A DNA stretch of 64,000 bases from Aestuariivirga sp. (GCF_020252395.1 NZ_JADCDB010000028.1:107654-171653); one strand, 5' to 3'; positions 52,673-63,931 are shown, counted from the stretch's first letter. Numbers and translations are program-made. The notes: a model not told the origin generated them from the letters alone.

Positions 52673-53199
52673 GCGTTACGTACCGCATCCCCACACTGGC
52701 CGACGCTGAGTCCATCGCGCGGCTGCATGTTGCCTGCTGGCGGGAGGCCTATGCCGGGATCGTGCCCATCGCGATCCTCGAACAGGTGGACATGGCTGGC
52801 CGGATCGCGCGCTGGGCGGCGCATCTGCAAGACGCCACGGCACAAGCCTATCTGGCCGAGGTTCCGGGTGAGGCGGCGGGTTTCATTCATCGTGGTTTGC
52901 TGTAGCCGCCCCTCGCCGAGGGGGCCGATGGCCACCTCAACGCCCTCTATCTGCTGCAGCGGTTTCACCGGCGCGGCATCGGACGGCGGCTCGTGGGGCT
53001 TGCCGCGGCGGACTGGCAAGCCAGGGGTGGCAAGGCGCTGTCGGTGGGCGTCCTCACCGCCAACCGGCCGGCCGTTGCCTTTTACGAGGCACTGGGGGCG
53101 CGCTTCTTGCGGCCGGACACGTATCTTTGGCACGATCATTCCCTGCCCGAATCCATCTATGTTTTCGAGGACTTGGCAGAACTTTCCCGGTTTGCGTGA
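52669..53199 (+). pseudogene. GNAT acetyltransferase interrupted by an in-frame TAG
   Basis: The reading frame begins with a GTG at 52669 that overlaps the M3 peptidase stop and gives a normal GNAT N-terminus (YRIPTLADAESIARLHVACWREAYAGIVP). An amber codon at 52903-52905 follows GFIHRGLL. The same frame then continues without further stops to 53199, through the acetyl-CoA motif FHRRGIGRRLV and the C-terminal NRPAVAFYEALGARFL. One base change (CAG to TAG would fit) explains it. Both halves look intact, so this is a very recent nonsense mutation, a sequencing error, or readthrough. Confidence 0.82.
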
Positions 53200-53292
53200 C
53201 GGATCGCCACGGCAAATCCCGCGCCGCTTGCAGGTGCGGGCCGGAGTGGCTAGAAACGCCAGCGAACGGATTTCAAGCTCTTGGGGGAATCA

Positions 53293-53583
53293 ATGGCCGA
53301 ACACGGCACGCAGACGTCCAGCGCGATGGATTATGACGAGGCGCACCGCACCTATGCCGGCTTCGTGAAGGGCGCGGTGGTGCTGACCATCATGAGCTGC
53401 TACGTGCTGGTGGCGCTCTGCGCTTTCGCCTTCATCGACAAGGGCAATGTGCTGACCGGCTTTGCGGGTCTCATCATCGGCACGATCGCGCTGATCGTCG
53501 ACCTCCGCGTTGGCAATAACTGGTATCTCGCGGTGGGCTGGCTCGTTCTCTTCGGGCTGATCACAGCCGTCATGATCGGCTGA
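53293..53583 (+). CDS. aa3-type cytochrome c oxidase subunit IV-like membrane protein
   Basis: A protein of 96 residues with three hydrophobic segments. The N-terminal MDYDEAHRTYAGFVKG is the signature of the bacterial aa3-oxidase subunit IV family (COX4_pro_2), a small accessory subunit. The family is usually shorter with one helix, so this is an extended version. It lies 16 bp before pntAA, which suggests coexpression with the transhydrogenase rather than with oxidase genes. Confidence 0.75.
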   Translation: MAEHGTQTSSAMDYDEAHRTYAGFVKGAVVLTIMSCYVLVALCAFAFIDKGNVLTGFAGLIIGTIALIVDLRVGNNWYLAVGWLVLFGLITAVMIG

Positions 53584-53599
53584 TCGGCAGGACAGTTTC

Positions 53600-54712
53600 A
53601 TGAAAATCGCCATCCCCACGGAAACGCAAGCTGGGGAGAGCCGCGTTGCGGCCAGCCCCGATACGGTGAAGGCCTTTATCAAGAAGGGTGCGGACGTTGC
53701 CGTTCAGGCCGGCGCCGGCAAGGGCGCGTCGATCCCCGATGACGCCTTCGCGGCTGCCGGCGCCAAGGTCGAACAGGCAGTCGGGCGCGATGCAGACGTG
53801 GTGCTGACGGTGCGCCGCCCCTCGGGCGAACTCCTGTCCTCCTTGAAGCGCGGGGCCCTCCTCATCGGGGGCCTCGAACCTTATGGCGACAAGGCGGGCC
53901 TCGACTCCATCGCCGCCTCCGGCGTCACCGCCTTTGCCATGGAGCTGATGCCGCGCATCACGCGCGCGCAGTCGATGGACATCCTGTCTTCCCAGGCCAA
54001 TCTCGCCGGCTACAAGGCGGTGATCGACGCCGCCTTCCATTTCACCCGCGCCTTCCCGATGATGATGACAGCCGCCGGCACCGTGCCCGCCGCCAAAGTG
54101 TTTATCATGGGCGTCGGCGTCGCGGGCCTGCAGGCCATTGCAACCGCCCGCCGCCTTGGCGCTATCGTCTCCGCCACCGACGTGCGCAAGGCGACGGAAG
54201 AGCAGGTGAAGAGCTTAGGCGCCAAGTTCGTTTATGCCGACATCGCCGATGCGGCAACGAGCGGCGGTTATGCCAAGGAACTCTCGGCGGAGGACAAGGC
54301 CAGGCAGGCGGCGCTTGTCGCCAACCACGTGAAGACGCAGGACGTGATCATCACCACCGCGCTGATTCCGGGCCGCCCCGCGCCCGTGCTTATCACCGAG
54401 GAGATGGTCGACAGCATGAAGCCGGGCTCGATCATCGTCGACCTGGCGGTGGAGCGCGGCGGCAACTGCCCGCTGTCGAAGCCCGACCAGATCGTCGAGC
54501 ACAAGGGTGTGAAGATCGTCGGCACGGTGAACCTTGCGGGCAAGCTTGCGGGCAATGCCTCGCCGCTCTTCGCCAAGAACCTCGCTAACTTCCTCGACCT
54601 GATGATCCAGAAGGATGGGACTCTCAAGATCGACGAAGCCGATGAATGCATCAAGGGAACCATGATCGCCAGGGACGGCGCGCTGGTGCACCCCATGTTT
54701 ACTTCCAAGTGA
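53600..54712 (+). CDS. pntAA: NAD(P) transhydrogenase subunit alpha, part 1
   Basis: The NAD(H)-binding domain I of the proton-translocating transhydrogenase, 370 residues. The N-terminal [19 protein letters not shown], the [18 protein letters not shown] dinucleotide motif and the catalytic-loop region [15 protein letters not shown] are present. It is soluble without membrane helices, as in the three-subunit form of alphaproteobacteria. It works with the next two genes to make NADPH from NADH using the proton gradient. Confidence 0.96.
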   Translation: MKIAIPTETQAGESRVAASPDTVKAFIKKGADVAVQAGAGKGASIPDDAFAAAGAKVEQAVGRDADVVLTVRRPSGELLSSLKRGALLIGGLEPYGDKAGLDSIAASGVTAFAMELMPRITRAQSMDILSSQANLAGYKAVIDAAFHFTRAFPMMMTAAGTVPAAKVFIMGVGVAGLQAIATARRLGAIVSATDVRKATEEQVKSLGAKFVYADIADAATSGGYAKELSAEDKARQAALVANHVKTQDVIITTALIPGRPAPVLITEEMVDSMKPGSIIVDLAVERGGNCPLSKPDQIVEHKGVKIVGTVNLAGKLAGNASPLFAKNLANFLDLMIQKDGTLKIDEADECIKGTMIARDGALVHPMFTSK

Positions 54713-54728
54713 AGTTCGGAGCCAAGTG

Positions 54729-55034
54729 ATGGAAGCGATCGATCCGTTTGTCTCGCTGTTCGGCATCTTCGTGCTGGCGGTGTTCGTGGGCTATTACGTG
54801 GTGTGGAACGTGACGCCCGCGCTGCACACGCCGCTGATGAGCGTCACCAACGCCATCTCGTCGGTGATCGTGGTCGGCGCCATCCTGGCGGTGGGCGTGG
54901 GCGCGCTGACCTCCGGCTCGGTGGTCGCCATGATCTTCGGCTTCCTGGCGCTGATCCTCGCCTCGATCAACATCTTCGGTGGCTTCATGGTCACCAGCCG
55001 CATGCTCGCCATGTACAAGAAGAAGGACAAGTAG
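54729..55034 (+). CDS. pntAB: NAD(P) transhydrogenase subunit alpha, part 2
   Basis: A membrane subunit of 101 residues with three transmembrane helices, including [23 protein letters not shown], the conserved domain II block of PntA. It lies 16 bp after pntAA and 4 bp before pntB, the standard split arrangement. Confidence 0.95.
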   Translation: MEAIDPFVSLFGIFVLAVFVGYYVVWNVTPALHTPLMSVTNAISSVIVVGAILAVGVGALTSGSVVAMIFGFLALILASINIFGGFMVTSRMLAMYKKKDK

Positions 55035-55038
55035 GCGC

Positions 55039-56433
55039 ATGTCGGCCAATTTCGCAGCCATCCTCTATCTGGTCTCCGGCGCGCTGTTCATCATGGCGCT
55101 GCGCGGGCTCTCATCGCCTGCCACGTCGCGGCAGGGCAACATGTACGGCATGGTGGGCATGGCGATTGCGATTGCCACCACGCTTGCCACCATGCAGCTT
55201 TCGCCGCTGGTGATCGGCCTCGTCGTGCTGGGCCTCGGCATCGGTGCCGTCATCGGCGGCACGGCGGCCAAGAAGATCGCCATGACGGCCATGCCGCAGC
55301 TGGTCGCGGCCTTCCACTCGCTTGTGGGCCTCGCCGCGGTGTTCGTGGCGCTCGCGGCCTTCTATGCGCCGGAAGCCTTCCACATCGTGGCCGGCGGGCT
55401 GATCCAGCCAGTCTCGCGCATCGAGATGTCCTTGGGTGCTGCCATCGGCGCCATCACCTTCACTGGCTCGATCATCGCTTTCCTGAAGCTCGATGGCCGC
55501 ATGTCGGGCGCCCCCATCATGCTGCCGGCGCGCCACGTCATCAACATTGCGCTGGGATTGGCGCTCGTGGCCTGCATCGTGCTGTTCTTCATGAACCCGG
55601 TGTGGTTGTGGTTCTGGGCAATCATCGCGATCTCGCTGGCGCTGGGCTTCCTGCTGATCATCCCGATCGGCGGCGCGGACATGCCGGTCGTCGTCTCCAT
55701 GCTCAACTCCTACTCCGGCTGGGCGGCGGCGGGCATCGGCTTCACTTTGCACAACACGGCCCTCATCATCACCGGCGCGCTGGTCGGCTCCTCGGGCGCG
55801 ATCCTGTCCTACATCATGTGCAAGGGCATGAACCGCTCCTTCATCTCGGTCATCCTCGGCGGCTTCGGCGGCGAGAGTGCCGGCCCCGCCGCCAAGGGCG
55901 AGGCCAAGCCGGTAAAGCAGGGCTCGGCGGAGGACGCGGCCTTCATCATGAAGAACGCGGGCTCCGTCATCATCGTGCCGGGCTATGGCATGGCGGTGGC
56001 CCAAGCCCAGCACGCCCTGCGCGAGATGGGCGATCACCTCAAGGAGCAGGGCGTTACGGTGAAATACGCCATCCACCCGGTGGCGGGCCGCATGCCCGGC
56101 CACATGAACGTGCTGCTGGCGGAAGCCAACGTGCCTTACGACGAGGTGTTCGAACTCGAGGACATCAACTCCGACTTCGGCCAGGCGGATGTGGCCTTCG
56201 TCATCGGCGCCAATGACGTGACCAACCCGTCCGCCAAGGACGACCCGCAGTCGCCGATCTTCGGCATGCCGGTGCTGGAAGTGTGGAAGGCGAAGACCGT
56301 GATGTTCATCAAGCGCGGCATGTCGTCGGGCTATGCCGGCGTCGACAACCCGCTGTTCTGGCGCGACAACACCATGATGCTGTTCGGCGACGCCAAGAAG
56401 ATGACGGAAGAGATCAACAAGTCGATGGGGTGA
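55039..56433 (+). CDS. pntB: NAD(P) transhydrogenase subunit beta
   Basis: The protein has 464 residues. Eight or nine transmembrane helices (1-260) with the proton-channel histidine region (VAAFHSLVGLAAV) precede the NADP(H)-binding domain III (about 290-464; IVPGYGMAVAQAQHALREM, KYAIHPVAGRMPGHMNVLLAEANVPYD). It completes the transhydrogenase. The compound repeat follows 12 bp after the stop and probably forms the transcript end. Confidence 0.96.
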   Translation: MSANFAAILYLVSGALFIMALRGLSSPATSRQGNMYGMVGMAIAIATTLATMQLSPLVIGLVVLGLGIGAVIGGTAAKKIAMTAMPQLVAAFHSLVGLAAVFVALAAFYAPEAFHIVAGGLIQPVSRIEMSLGAAIGAITFTGSIIAFLKLDGRMSGAPIMLPARHVINIALGLALVACIVLFFMNPVWLWFWAIIAISLALGFLLIIPIGGADMPVVVSMLNSYSGWAAAGIGFTLHNTALIITGALVGSSGAILSYIMCKGMNRSFISVILGGFGGESAGPAAKGEAKPVKQGSAEDAAFIMKNAGSVIIVPGYGMAVAQAQHALREMGDHLKEQGVTVKYAIHPVAGRMPGHMNVLLAEANVPYDEVFELEDINSDFGQADVAFVIGANDVTNPSAKDDPQSPIFGMPVLEVWKAKTVMFIKRGMSSGYAGVDNPLFWRDNTMMLFGDAKKMTEEINKSMG

Positions 56434-56445
56434 GTCCGCTTCGCG

Positions 56446-56603
56446 TCCTCTCCCGCCAAGGCGGGAGAGGAGGGGACCCCAGCAAAGCTGGGGTAGGTGA
56501 GGGGACGCTTGCTCATCTGAACAGTGCGGAGCATGGTTCCCCTCATCTCCCCGTTGCTGGCGCAACGGGCCCCTTCTTCTCCCGCAAAAGGAGCGGGAGA
56601 AGA
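56446..56603. repeat. Compound palindromic repeat, copy 2 (inverted)
   Basis: The element is 158 bp and reads as the reverse complement of the element at 50649. Hairpins D, C, B and A appear in reverse order with conserved stems and changed loops. The C stem is CCCCAGC/GCTGGGG instead of CCCCAAC/GTTGGGG, a compensatory change. The centre of about 50 bases is unrelated between copies. Confidence 0.8.
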
Positions 56604-56671
56604 CGCTGAGGGAATAGCTGTGATCCGTCGGGCGTAGCACTTCGTTGTCAGCTTGTGGAATGAGGTGCGCC

Positions 56672-57718
56672 ATGCTGAAGGCCCGGATAGTCTCGCTGGC
56701 GACGGCCGTGCCGCCGCATGTGATCAGCCAGCCGGACGCGGCATCCTTCGCCACCTCGGCCTTCGGCGGGCGTTTCGAGGGTTTCGAGCAGGTGGCGGGC
56801 GTGTTCATGACCTCCGGCATCCGCCGGAGGCGCGCGGTGCGGCCCATCGAATGGTACATGCAGCCGCTGGGCTGGCCGGAACGCAGCGCGGCCTATGTCG
56901 ATGGCGCCTGCAGGTTGTTCGTGGACGCGGCGCGGCGGGCCCTTGACCGGGCGGCGCTCCGGGCTTCCGAGATCGACACCATCGTGACCGTGTCGTCGAC
57001 CGGCATCGCCACGCCCAGCCTCGAGGCGCGGGTGGCAGGCGAGATGGGCTTCCGGCCTCAGGTGGAGCGCGTGCCGGTGTTCGGGCTTGGCTGTGCCGGG
57101 GGCGTCTCCGGCCTTTCCATCGCGGCGCGCCTGGCGCAGTCGCGGCCCGGCTCCAACGTGCTGCTGGTGGCGGTCGAGACCTGCACACTGTCATTCCGCG
57201 CCGACCAGCTGACCAAGGCCAATGTGGTGGCGACAGCACTTTTCGGCGACGGCGCGGCAGCCCTCGTGCTGCGGGCGGAGGAGGGCGCGGGCGCTGAAAT
57301 CGAGTCGACCGGGCAATACACCTGGCCCGATACGCTGGACATCATGGGCTGGTCGGTCGACGCCGAAGGCCTGGGCGTGATCTTCGACCGCTCCATTCCG
57401 ATTTTCGCGGAGGAGCATTTCGGCCCGGCGGCGCGCGAGATGCTGGCGCGCGCGGGCTTGAACCTTTCCGGCATCGACCGCTTCGTGTGCCATCCCGGCG
57501 GCGCCAAGGTGGTGACGGCGCTGGAGCGCGCGCTGCAATTGCCGCAAGGGCTGCTGGCGGATGAGCGCGCGGTGCTGGAGGAATATGGCAACATGTCCGC
57601 CCCCACCGTGTTCTTCGTGCTGGAGAAGGCACTCGCCACCGGCCTGCCGAAGCGCACGCTGATGACGGCGATGGGGCCGGGCTTCAGTGCGGCCGTAGCC
57701 ACGCTGCGTGCCGCATGA
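56672..57718 (+). CDS. Type III polyketide synthase
   Basis: The protein has 348 residues. The chalcone-synthase-like catalytic triad is Cys141 (FGLGCAGGVSG), His274 (CHPGGAK) and Asn307 (EYGNMSAP). The start at 56672 follows GAGGT. Together with the next two genes, joined by 4-base overlaps, it resembles bacterial operons in which a type III PKS makes alkylresorcinols or alkylpyrones from fatty acyl starters and malonyl-CoA, and an ICMT-like enzyme O-methylates them. The product here is not predictable from sequence alone. Confidence 0.93.
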   Translation: MLKARIVSLATAVPPHVISQPDAASFATSAFGGRFEGFEQVAGVFMTSGIRRRRAVRPIEWYMQPLGWPERSAAYVDGACRLFVDAARRALDRAALRASEIDTIVTVSSTGIATPSLEARVAGEMGFRPQVERVPVFGLGCAGGVSGLSIAARLAQSRPGSNVLLVAVETCTLSFRADQLTKANVVATALFGDGAAALVLRAEEGAGAEIESTGQYTWPDTLDIMGWSVDAEGLGVIFDRSIPIFAEEHFGPAAREMLARAGLNLSGIDRFVCHPGGAKVVTALERALQLPQGLLADERAVLEEYGNMSAPTVFFVLEKALATGLPKRTLMTAMGPGFSAAVATLRAA

Positions 57719-58209
57719 GCGCCGCCGCCATCCTGCTTGCCTTCGTCACGCTGGAACGGCTGGCGGAACTCGTGCTGGCGCGGCGCAACACGCGCGCGCT
57801 GCTGGCGCAGGGGGCCTTTGAGCATGCGCCGGGGCATTATCCGCTGATCGTCGCTCTGCATGCGCTGTGGCTGGCGGGCCTCTGGGTCTTCGGCTGGGAC
57901 CAGCCGGTCTCGGCCTTCTGGTTTGCGCTGTTCATGATTCTGCAGGCAGCGCGCGTCTGGGTGCTGATGACGCTGGGGCCGCGCTGGACGACGCGCATCA
58001 TCGTGCTGCCCGGAGCGCCCCTGGTGGCGAAGGGCCCTTACCGCTTCGTGTCGCATCCCAACTATCTGGTGGTGATCGGCGAGATTGCGGTGCTGCCGCT
58101 GTGCCTCGGGCTCTGGTGGTTCGCCATCCTCTTTTCGCTCGCCAATGCGGCGGTGCTGACGATCCGCATCCGCGCCGAGAGCGCGGCGCTCTCGCAAGCG
58201 CCGTCGTGA
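57715..58209 (+). CDS. Isoprenylcysteine carboxyl methyltransferase-like protein
   Basis: A membrane methyltransferase of 164 residues with about four helices. The SAM-binding signature RFVSHPNYLVVIGEI (about 112-126) is that of the ICMT family. In Bacillus subtilis an ICMT-like partner (BpsB/YpbQ) methylates the alkylpyrones made by the adjacent type III PKS; the same pairing here suggests methylation of the polyketide rather than of a prenylated protein. Start and stop both overlap the neighbouring genes by 4 bases. Confidence 0.88.
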   Translation: MSAAAILLAFVTLERLAELVLARRNTRALLAQGAFEHAPGHYPLIVALHALWLAGLWVFGWDQPVSAFWFALFMILQAARVWVLMTLGPRWTTRIIVLPGAPLVAKGPYRFVSHPNYLVVIGEIAVLPLCLGLWWFAILFSLANAAVLTIRIRAESAALSQAPS

Positions 58210-59738
58210 GCCAGACGGCCGAGCGCGCCTCGCTCGCGACATGGGCGGGCTTCGCCATGATGGCGCTTGGCATGTTCATGGCGATCCTCGACATCCAGGT
58301 GGTGGCGACTTCGCTGCCCGCGATCCAGTCCGCGCTCGGCATCGACAAGGAGCTGATGAGCTGGATCCAGACGGCCTATCTCATCGCCGAAATCATCGCC
58401 ATTCCGCTCACCGGCTTCCTCACCCGGCTGTTCGGCATGCGCTGGCTGTTCATCGTGTCGATCACGGTGTTCACCATCGCGTCCGCCGGCTGCGCGGCGA
58501 GCACCGGTTTCGGGAGCCTGATTTTCTGGCGCGTGGTGCAGGGCTTCTCCGGCGGCTCGCTGATCCCCGCGGTGTTCTCCGCCGTGTTCCTGCTGTTCCC
58601 GCTGAAGCAGCAGGGGCTCGCCACCACCATTGCCGGCGTGCTGGCGGTGCTGGCGCCCACCATTGGCCCGGTGGTGGGCGGCTGGGTGACCGAGACCTGG
58701 TCATGGCACATGCTGTTCCTCATCAACATCGCGCCCGGCATTCTGGCTGCCGCGGTGGCGGCGCTGTTCCTGCCGCGCCGCGACATCGATGCGAGCGAGC
58801 TGCGCAAGCTCGATCTTGCGGGGCTCCTCATGCTGGCGCTGGCGCTGGCATCGCTGGAGACCGGGCTGAAGGAGGCGCCGGACCGGGGATGGCTGTCGGG
58901 CGTGGTGGTGGCGCTTCTGGCCTTGAGCGCGGCCTCGACGGCGGGCTTTCTGGCGCGCTCGCTCAAGGGCGCGCATCCCATCGCCGATCTGCGGCTGTTC
59001 CGTGAACGGAATTTCCTTGTCGGCTGCATCATGAGCTTTGCGCTTGGCGTGGGGCTGTTCGGCTCGGTTTATCTGATGCCGGTGTTCCTCGCTTTCGTGC
59101 GCGGCCATGGGGCGCTCGAGATCGGGCGCATCATGCTGGTGACGGGGGCGGCACAGCTCATCATGGCGCCCATCGCCGTTGCGCTCGACAAACGGATGGA
59201 GTCGCGGCTGCTCTCGGGGCTCGGTTTTCTCACCTTCGGCATCGGGCTGGGGATGAGCGCCTTCCAGACGCCGGCGACGGATTACGATGAGATGTTCTGG
59301 CCGCAGGTGGTGAGGGGTGCTGCGATCATGTTCTGCCTGCTGCCGCCCACCCGGCTGGCGCTGGGCCTGCTGGACGGCGCGCGCGTGCCGGATGCCAGCG
59401 GCTTGTTCAACCTGATGCGGAACCTCGGCGGCGCCATCGGCATCGCGCTGATCGACACGGTGCTCTATGGCCGCGCGCCCGTGCTGGGGGACAGGCTGGT
59501 GGAGCAGATGAAGGCAGGGAGTGCCGATGCCGCGGGCTTCGTGGGTATAGCGCTCGACGATTTCGCGGCGCTCTCGCAGGGGTCCATGGACATCGACGCG
59601 CTGGGGGACCTGCAGGACAAGATGGAGAAGGCGGCGCTTGCCATGGCGGCGAACGAGGCCTGGCTGATGCTGGCGGCGATCACGCTGGTGGCGATCCTGG
59701 CGCTGGCGGCGGCGCGGCGGCCCGCACCCCAAGCCTGA
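58206..59738 (+). CDS. MFS exporter, DHA2 (EmrB/QacA) family
   Basis: A protein of 510 residues with about 14 transmembrane segments. N-terminal MFMAILDIQVVATSLPAIQ is the DHA2 motif D1, and VLAPTIGPVVGGWVTETWSWHMLFLINI is motif C, typical of drug/proton antiporters. It starts with a GTG overlapping the ICMT-like gene. It probably exports the methylated polyketide product; a general efflux role is also possible. Confidence 0.92.
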   Translation: MSQTAERASLATWAGFAMMALGMFMAILDIQVVATSLPAIQSALGIDKELMSWIQTAYLIAEIIAIPLTGFLTRLFGMRWLFIVSITVFTIASAGCAASTGFGSLIFWRVVQGFSGGSLIPAVFSAVFLLFPLKQQGLATTIAGVLAVLAPTIGPVVGGWVTETWSWHMLFLINIAPGILAAAVAALFLPRRDIDASELRKLDLAGLLMLALALASLETGLKEAPDRGWLSGVVVALLALSAASTAGFLARSLKGAHPIADLRLFRERNFLVGCIMSFALGVGLFGSVYLMPVFLAFVRGHGALEIGRIMLVTGAAQLIMAPIAVALDKRMESRLLSGLGFLTFGIGLGMSAFQTPATDYDEMFWPQVVRGAAIMFCLLPPTRLALGLLDGARVPDASGLFNLMRNLGGAIGIALIDTVLYGRAPVLGDRLVEQMKAGSADAAGFVGIALDDFAALSQGSMDIDALGDLQDKMEKAALAMAANEAWLMLAAITLVAILALAAARRPAPQA

Positions 59739-59812
59739 AAATCTCTCCCGCAACGCCCCGCAATGGTCTAGATTCTCCGGCACACGCAACCGCCAGAACG
59801 ACGGGATCCGGA

Positions 59813-60889
59813 ATGGCCGAGCCAGCTTCAACGCAACCTCTTGATCTGCCACGGGTTTATCTCGTGCATATGACCGTCTTCGTGCTGCTGGTGGCGATCC
59901 TCGTCGCCATTATCTGGCAGCCGTTGATGAGCGCCTTCATGGCCAACCCCATGCTCAACGGGGTGATCGTGGCCACGCTGTTGTTCGGCATCATCCATTC
60001 CTACCGCATGGTGGTGCGGCTGTTCCGCGAGGTGAGCTGGGTCAACCGCTTCCGTGAGGGCCGAGGCGAGAACGGCCGCCCGCCCAGTCTGCTCGCCCCC
60101 ATGGCAATCCTGCTGAAGAACCGGCAGCACACCACGCTGTCGCCCGTCACCATGCGCTCGGTGCTCGACTCGCTCGCCTCGCGGCTCGATGAATCGCGTG
60201 ACCTGTCGCGCTATCTGGTCGGTCTCCTGATCTTCCTCGGCCTGCTTGGCACCTTTTGGGGCTTGCTTGAAACCGTGCAGTCGATCGGCGGGGCGATCGA
60301 GGGACTTGATGTCTCGTCCACGCAATCGGCCACACTGTTCGACCAGCTGAAGCGCGGGCTGCAGGCGCCGTTGCAGGGCATGGGCCTGTCCTTCTCGTCT
60401 TCGCTTCTGGGCCTTTCCGGTTCGCTGATCCTTGGCTTCCTCGACCTCAAGGCGGCGCAGGCGCAGAACCGCTTCTACATCGACCTTGAGGACTGGCTGT
60501 CCTCCATCACCGACGTGGCCGCAGGCTCGGGCGGCGACCTGGCGGCGCAGGCCGCGGCGCCGGGCATCACGCCGCAGCTTCTGCGCGCGGAAGTCGCCGC
60601 CCTGCAGCGCGCCGTCGAGAAACTGACCTATGTGATCGAGGCGCAGCGCGCAGCGCCGTCCGCTGCGCCGCCGCCCACGGCTCCGCGGCCCGACGGCGAC
60701 TCGATCGAGCAGCTCGCGGATGCGGTCGCCGGCCTTGTCAGCCAGATGCGCGAGGAGCAGAAGATCGTGCGGCAATGGGCACAAGGCCAGCAGACCCAGC
60801 AGAACGAAATCCAGCGCCTGCTGATCCGCGCCACGGGCCCGCTCGCCCGCGGCATGAGCGGCCGGGCGCGCGAGGATGAGCGTCCGTAG
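59813..60889 (+). CDS. MotA/TolQ/ExbB-like proton-channel protein
   Basis: The protein has 358 residues. Four hydrophobic segments (about 17-35, 49-67, 133-156 and 191-212) have MotA-like spacing, with GLLGTFWGLLETVQSIGGAI and GMGLSFSSSLLGLSGSLILGFLDL as the two conserved pore helices. The C-terminal 130 residues are a hydrophilic coiled coil. It ends exactly where the MotB-like gene begins. No flagellar genes are nearby, so this is an orphan stator-like complex of unknown output. Confidence 0.85.
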   Translation: MAEPASTQPLDLPRVYLVHMTVFVLLVAILVAIIWQPLMSAFMANPMLNGVIVATLLFGIIHSYRMVVRLFREVSWVNRFREGRGENGRPPSLLAPMAILLKNRQHTTLSPVTMRSVLDSLASRLDESRDLSRYLVGLLIFLGLLGTFWGLLETVQSIGGAIEGLDVSSTQSATLFDQLKRGLQAPLQGMGLSFSSSLLGLSGSLILGFLDLKAAQAQNRFYIDLEDWLSSITDVAAGSGGDLAAQAAAPGITPQLLRAEVAALQRAVEKLTYVIEAQRAAPSAAPPPTAPRPDGDSIEQLADAVAGLVSQMREEQKIVRQWAQGQQTQQNEIQRLLIRATGPLARGMSGRAREDERP

Positions 60890-61921
60890 ATGGCCGGGCT
60901 CTACCGCAGGCGCGGGCGCGGCACGGAGGAGGCCTATTGGCCGGGCTTCGTCGACGCCATGGCGCAGCTCTTGCTGGTCATCATCTTTCTGCTCTCGGTC
61001 TTCATCGTGTCGCAGTTCCTGCTGGCCCGGCAGATCACCGGTCAGGACTCGGCCCTCGGGCAACTCCGCGCGCAGATCGCGGAGCTGACGCAATTGCTGG
61101 CCCTCGAAAAGGCCGCTAAGGCCGACGCCAATGCAGCGCTCGCCGCGCTGCAGGACGATTTCGCGGCCGAGAAGAGCAAGACTGCCTCGCTCTCCGCCAT
61201 GCTTGAAGGCGAGGGCGCGAAGGGCGATGCCGCGAGCCAGACGATCACCGGCCTCCAGACCTCGCTCGACAAGGAGAAGACCATTTCCTCGCAGGCGCTG
61301 GCCCAGGTGGAGCTGCTGAACCAGCAGATCGCCGCCATGCGCCGGCAATTGCAGTCGCTGAATGCGCTCCTCTCGGATGCCGAAAGCAAGAACAAGGCCT
61401 CGGAAGCGCAGATTGCGGACCTCGGAAAGAGGCTCAATTCCGCGCTGGCCCAGCGCGTGCAGGAGCTAACGCGCTACCGCTCGGAATTCTTCGGGCGCTT
61501 GCGGCAGATTCTCTCCCAGCGCTCCGACATCCTTGTGGTGGGCGACCGCTTCGTGTTCCAGGCCGAGGTGCTGTTCCCCAAGGGCCAGGCGGCGCTCAAC
61601 CCCGAAGGCCAGGCGGAGATGCTGAAGCTCGCCGATGCGCTGAAGCAACTCGAAAAGGAAATCCCGCCCGATATCGCCTGGGTGCTGCGCGTCGACGGCC
61701 ACACCGACAATGACCCGATCACCTCCGCCCAGTTCAGGTCCAACTGGGAGCTTTCCGCGGCGCGCGCCATCGCGGTCGTCAACTTCCTCATCGGTAATGG
61801 CGTTTCGCCGCAGCACCTGGTGGCCGCGGGCTTCGGCGAGTACCAGCCGATTGACCCAGGGTCCACGGAAGAGGCGAAATCACGCAATCGCAGGATCGAG
61901 CTGAAGCTGACGGAGCGGTGA
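60890..61921 (+). CDS. MotB/OmpA-like peptidoglycan-binding protein
   Basis: The protein has 343 residues. A single transmembrane helix (21-45) contains Asp22 at its start (GFVDAMAQLLLVIIF), where MotB keeps its proton-carrying aspartate. A periplasmic coiled coil (about 55-200) leads to an OmpA-like domain (about 225-343; DGHTDNDPI, NWELSAARAIAVVNFL, GFGEYQP) that binds peptidoglycan. With the previous gene it should form an ion-driven stator anchored to the wall. Confidence 0.87.
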   Translation: MAGLYRRRGRGTEEAYWPGFVDAMAQLLLVIIFLLSVFIVSQFLLARQITGQDSALGQLRAQIAELTQLLALEKAAKADANAALAALQDDFAAEKSKTASLSAMLEGEGAKGDAASQTITGLQTSLDKEKTISSQALAQVELLNQQIAAMRRQLQSLNALLSDAESKNKASEAQIADLGKRLNSALAQRVQELTRYRSEFFGRLRQILSQRSDILVVGDRFVFQAEVLFPKGQAALNPEGQAEMLKLADALKQLEKEIPPDIAWVLRVDGHTDNDPITSAQFRSNWELSAARAIAVVNFLIGNGVSPQHLVAAGFGEYQPIDPGSTEEAKSRNRRIELKLTER

Positions 61922-61965
61922 GGAGCGGACTCGCGAGGGCTCTGTCAGCATGTGATGATGTCAGC

Positions 61966-63759
<1,794 letters not shown>

Positions 63760-63931
63760 GGGGTAACTTCTAACCGATGAGCGGCAGAATGGAAGCGGCG
63801 GAGCAGCGCTGGGTCAGGCCGACGCAGGGTTTTCCAAGTGCGGGACAGGCGGGACGGGCGGGCTGTCGATAGCTAATTAACTTGTCCGGTTTTGGTAGCA
63901 CATCAAATGTCCGCTTCTTGTCTTTTGTTCT

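Noticed and set aside
59813..61921. Zorya anti-phage defence (ZorA/ZorB are MotA/MotB-like).
   Set aside because: No ZorC, ZorD or ZorE helicase/nuclease gene follows, the MotA-like tail is short, and the surroundings are core genome.
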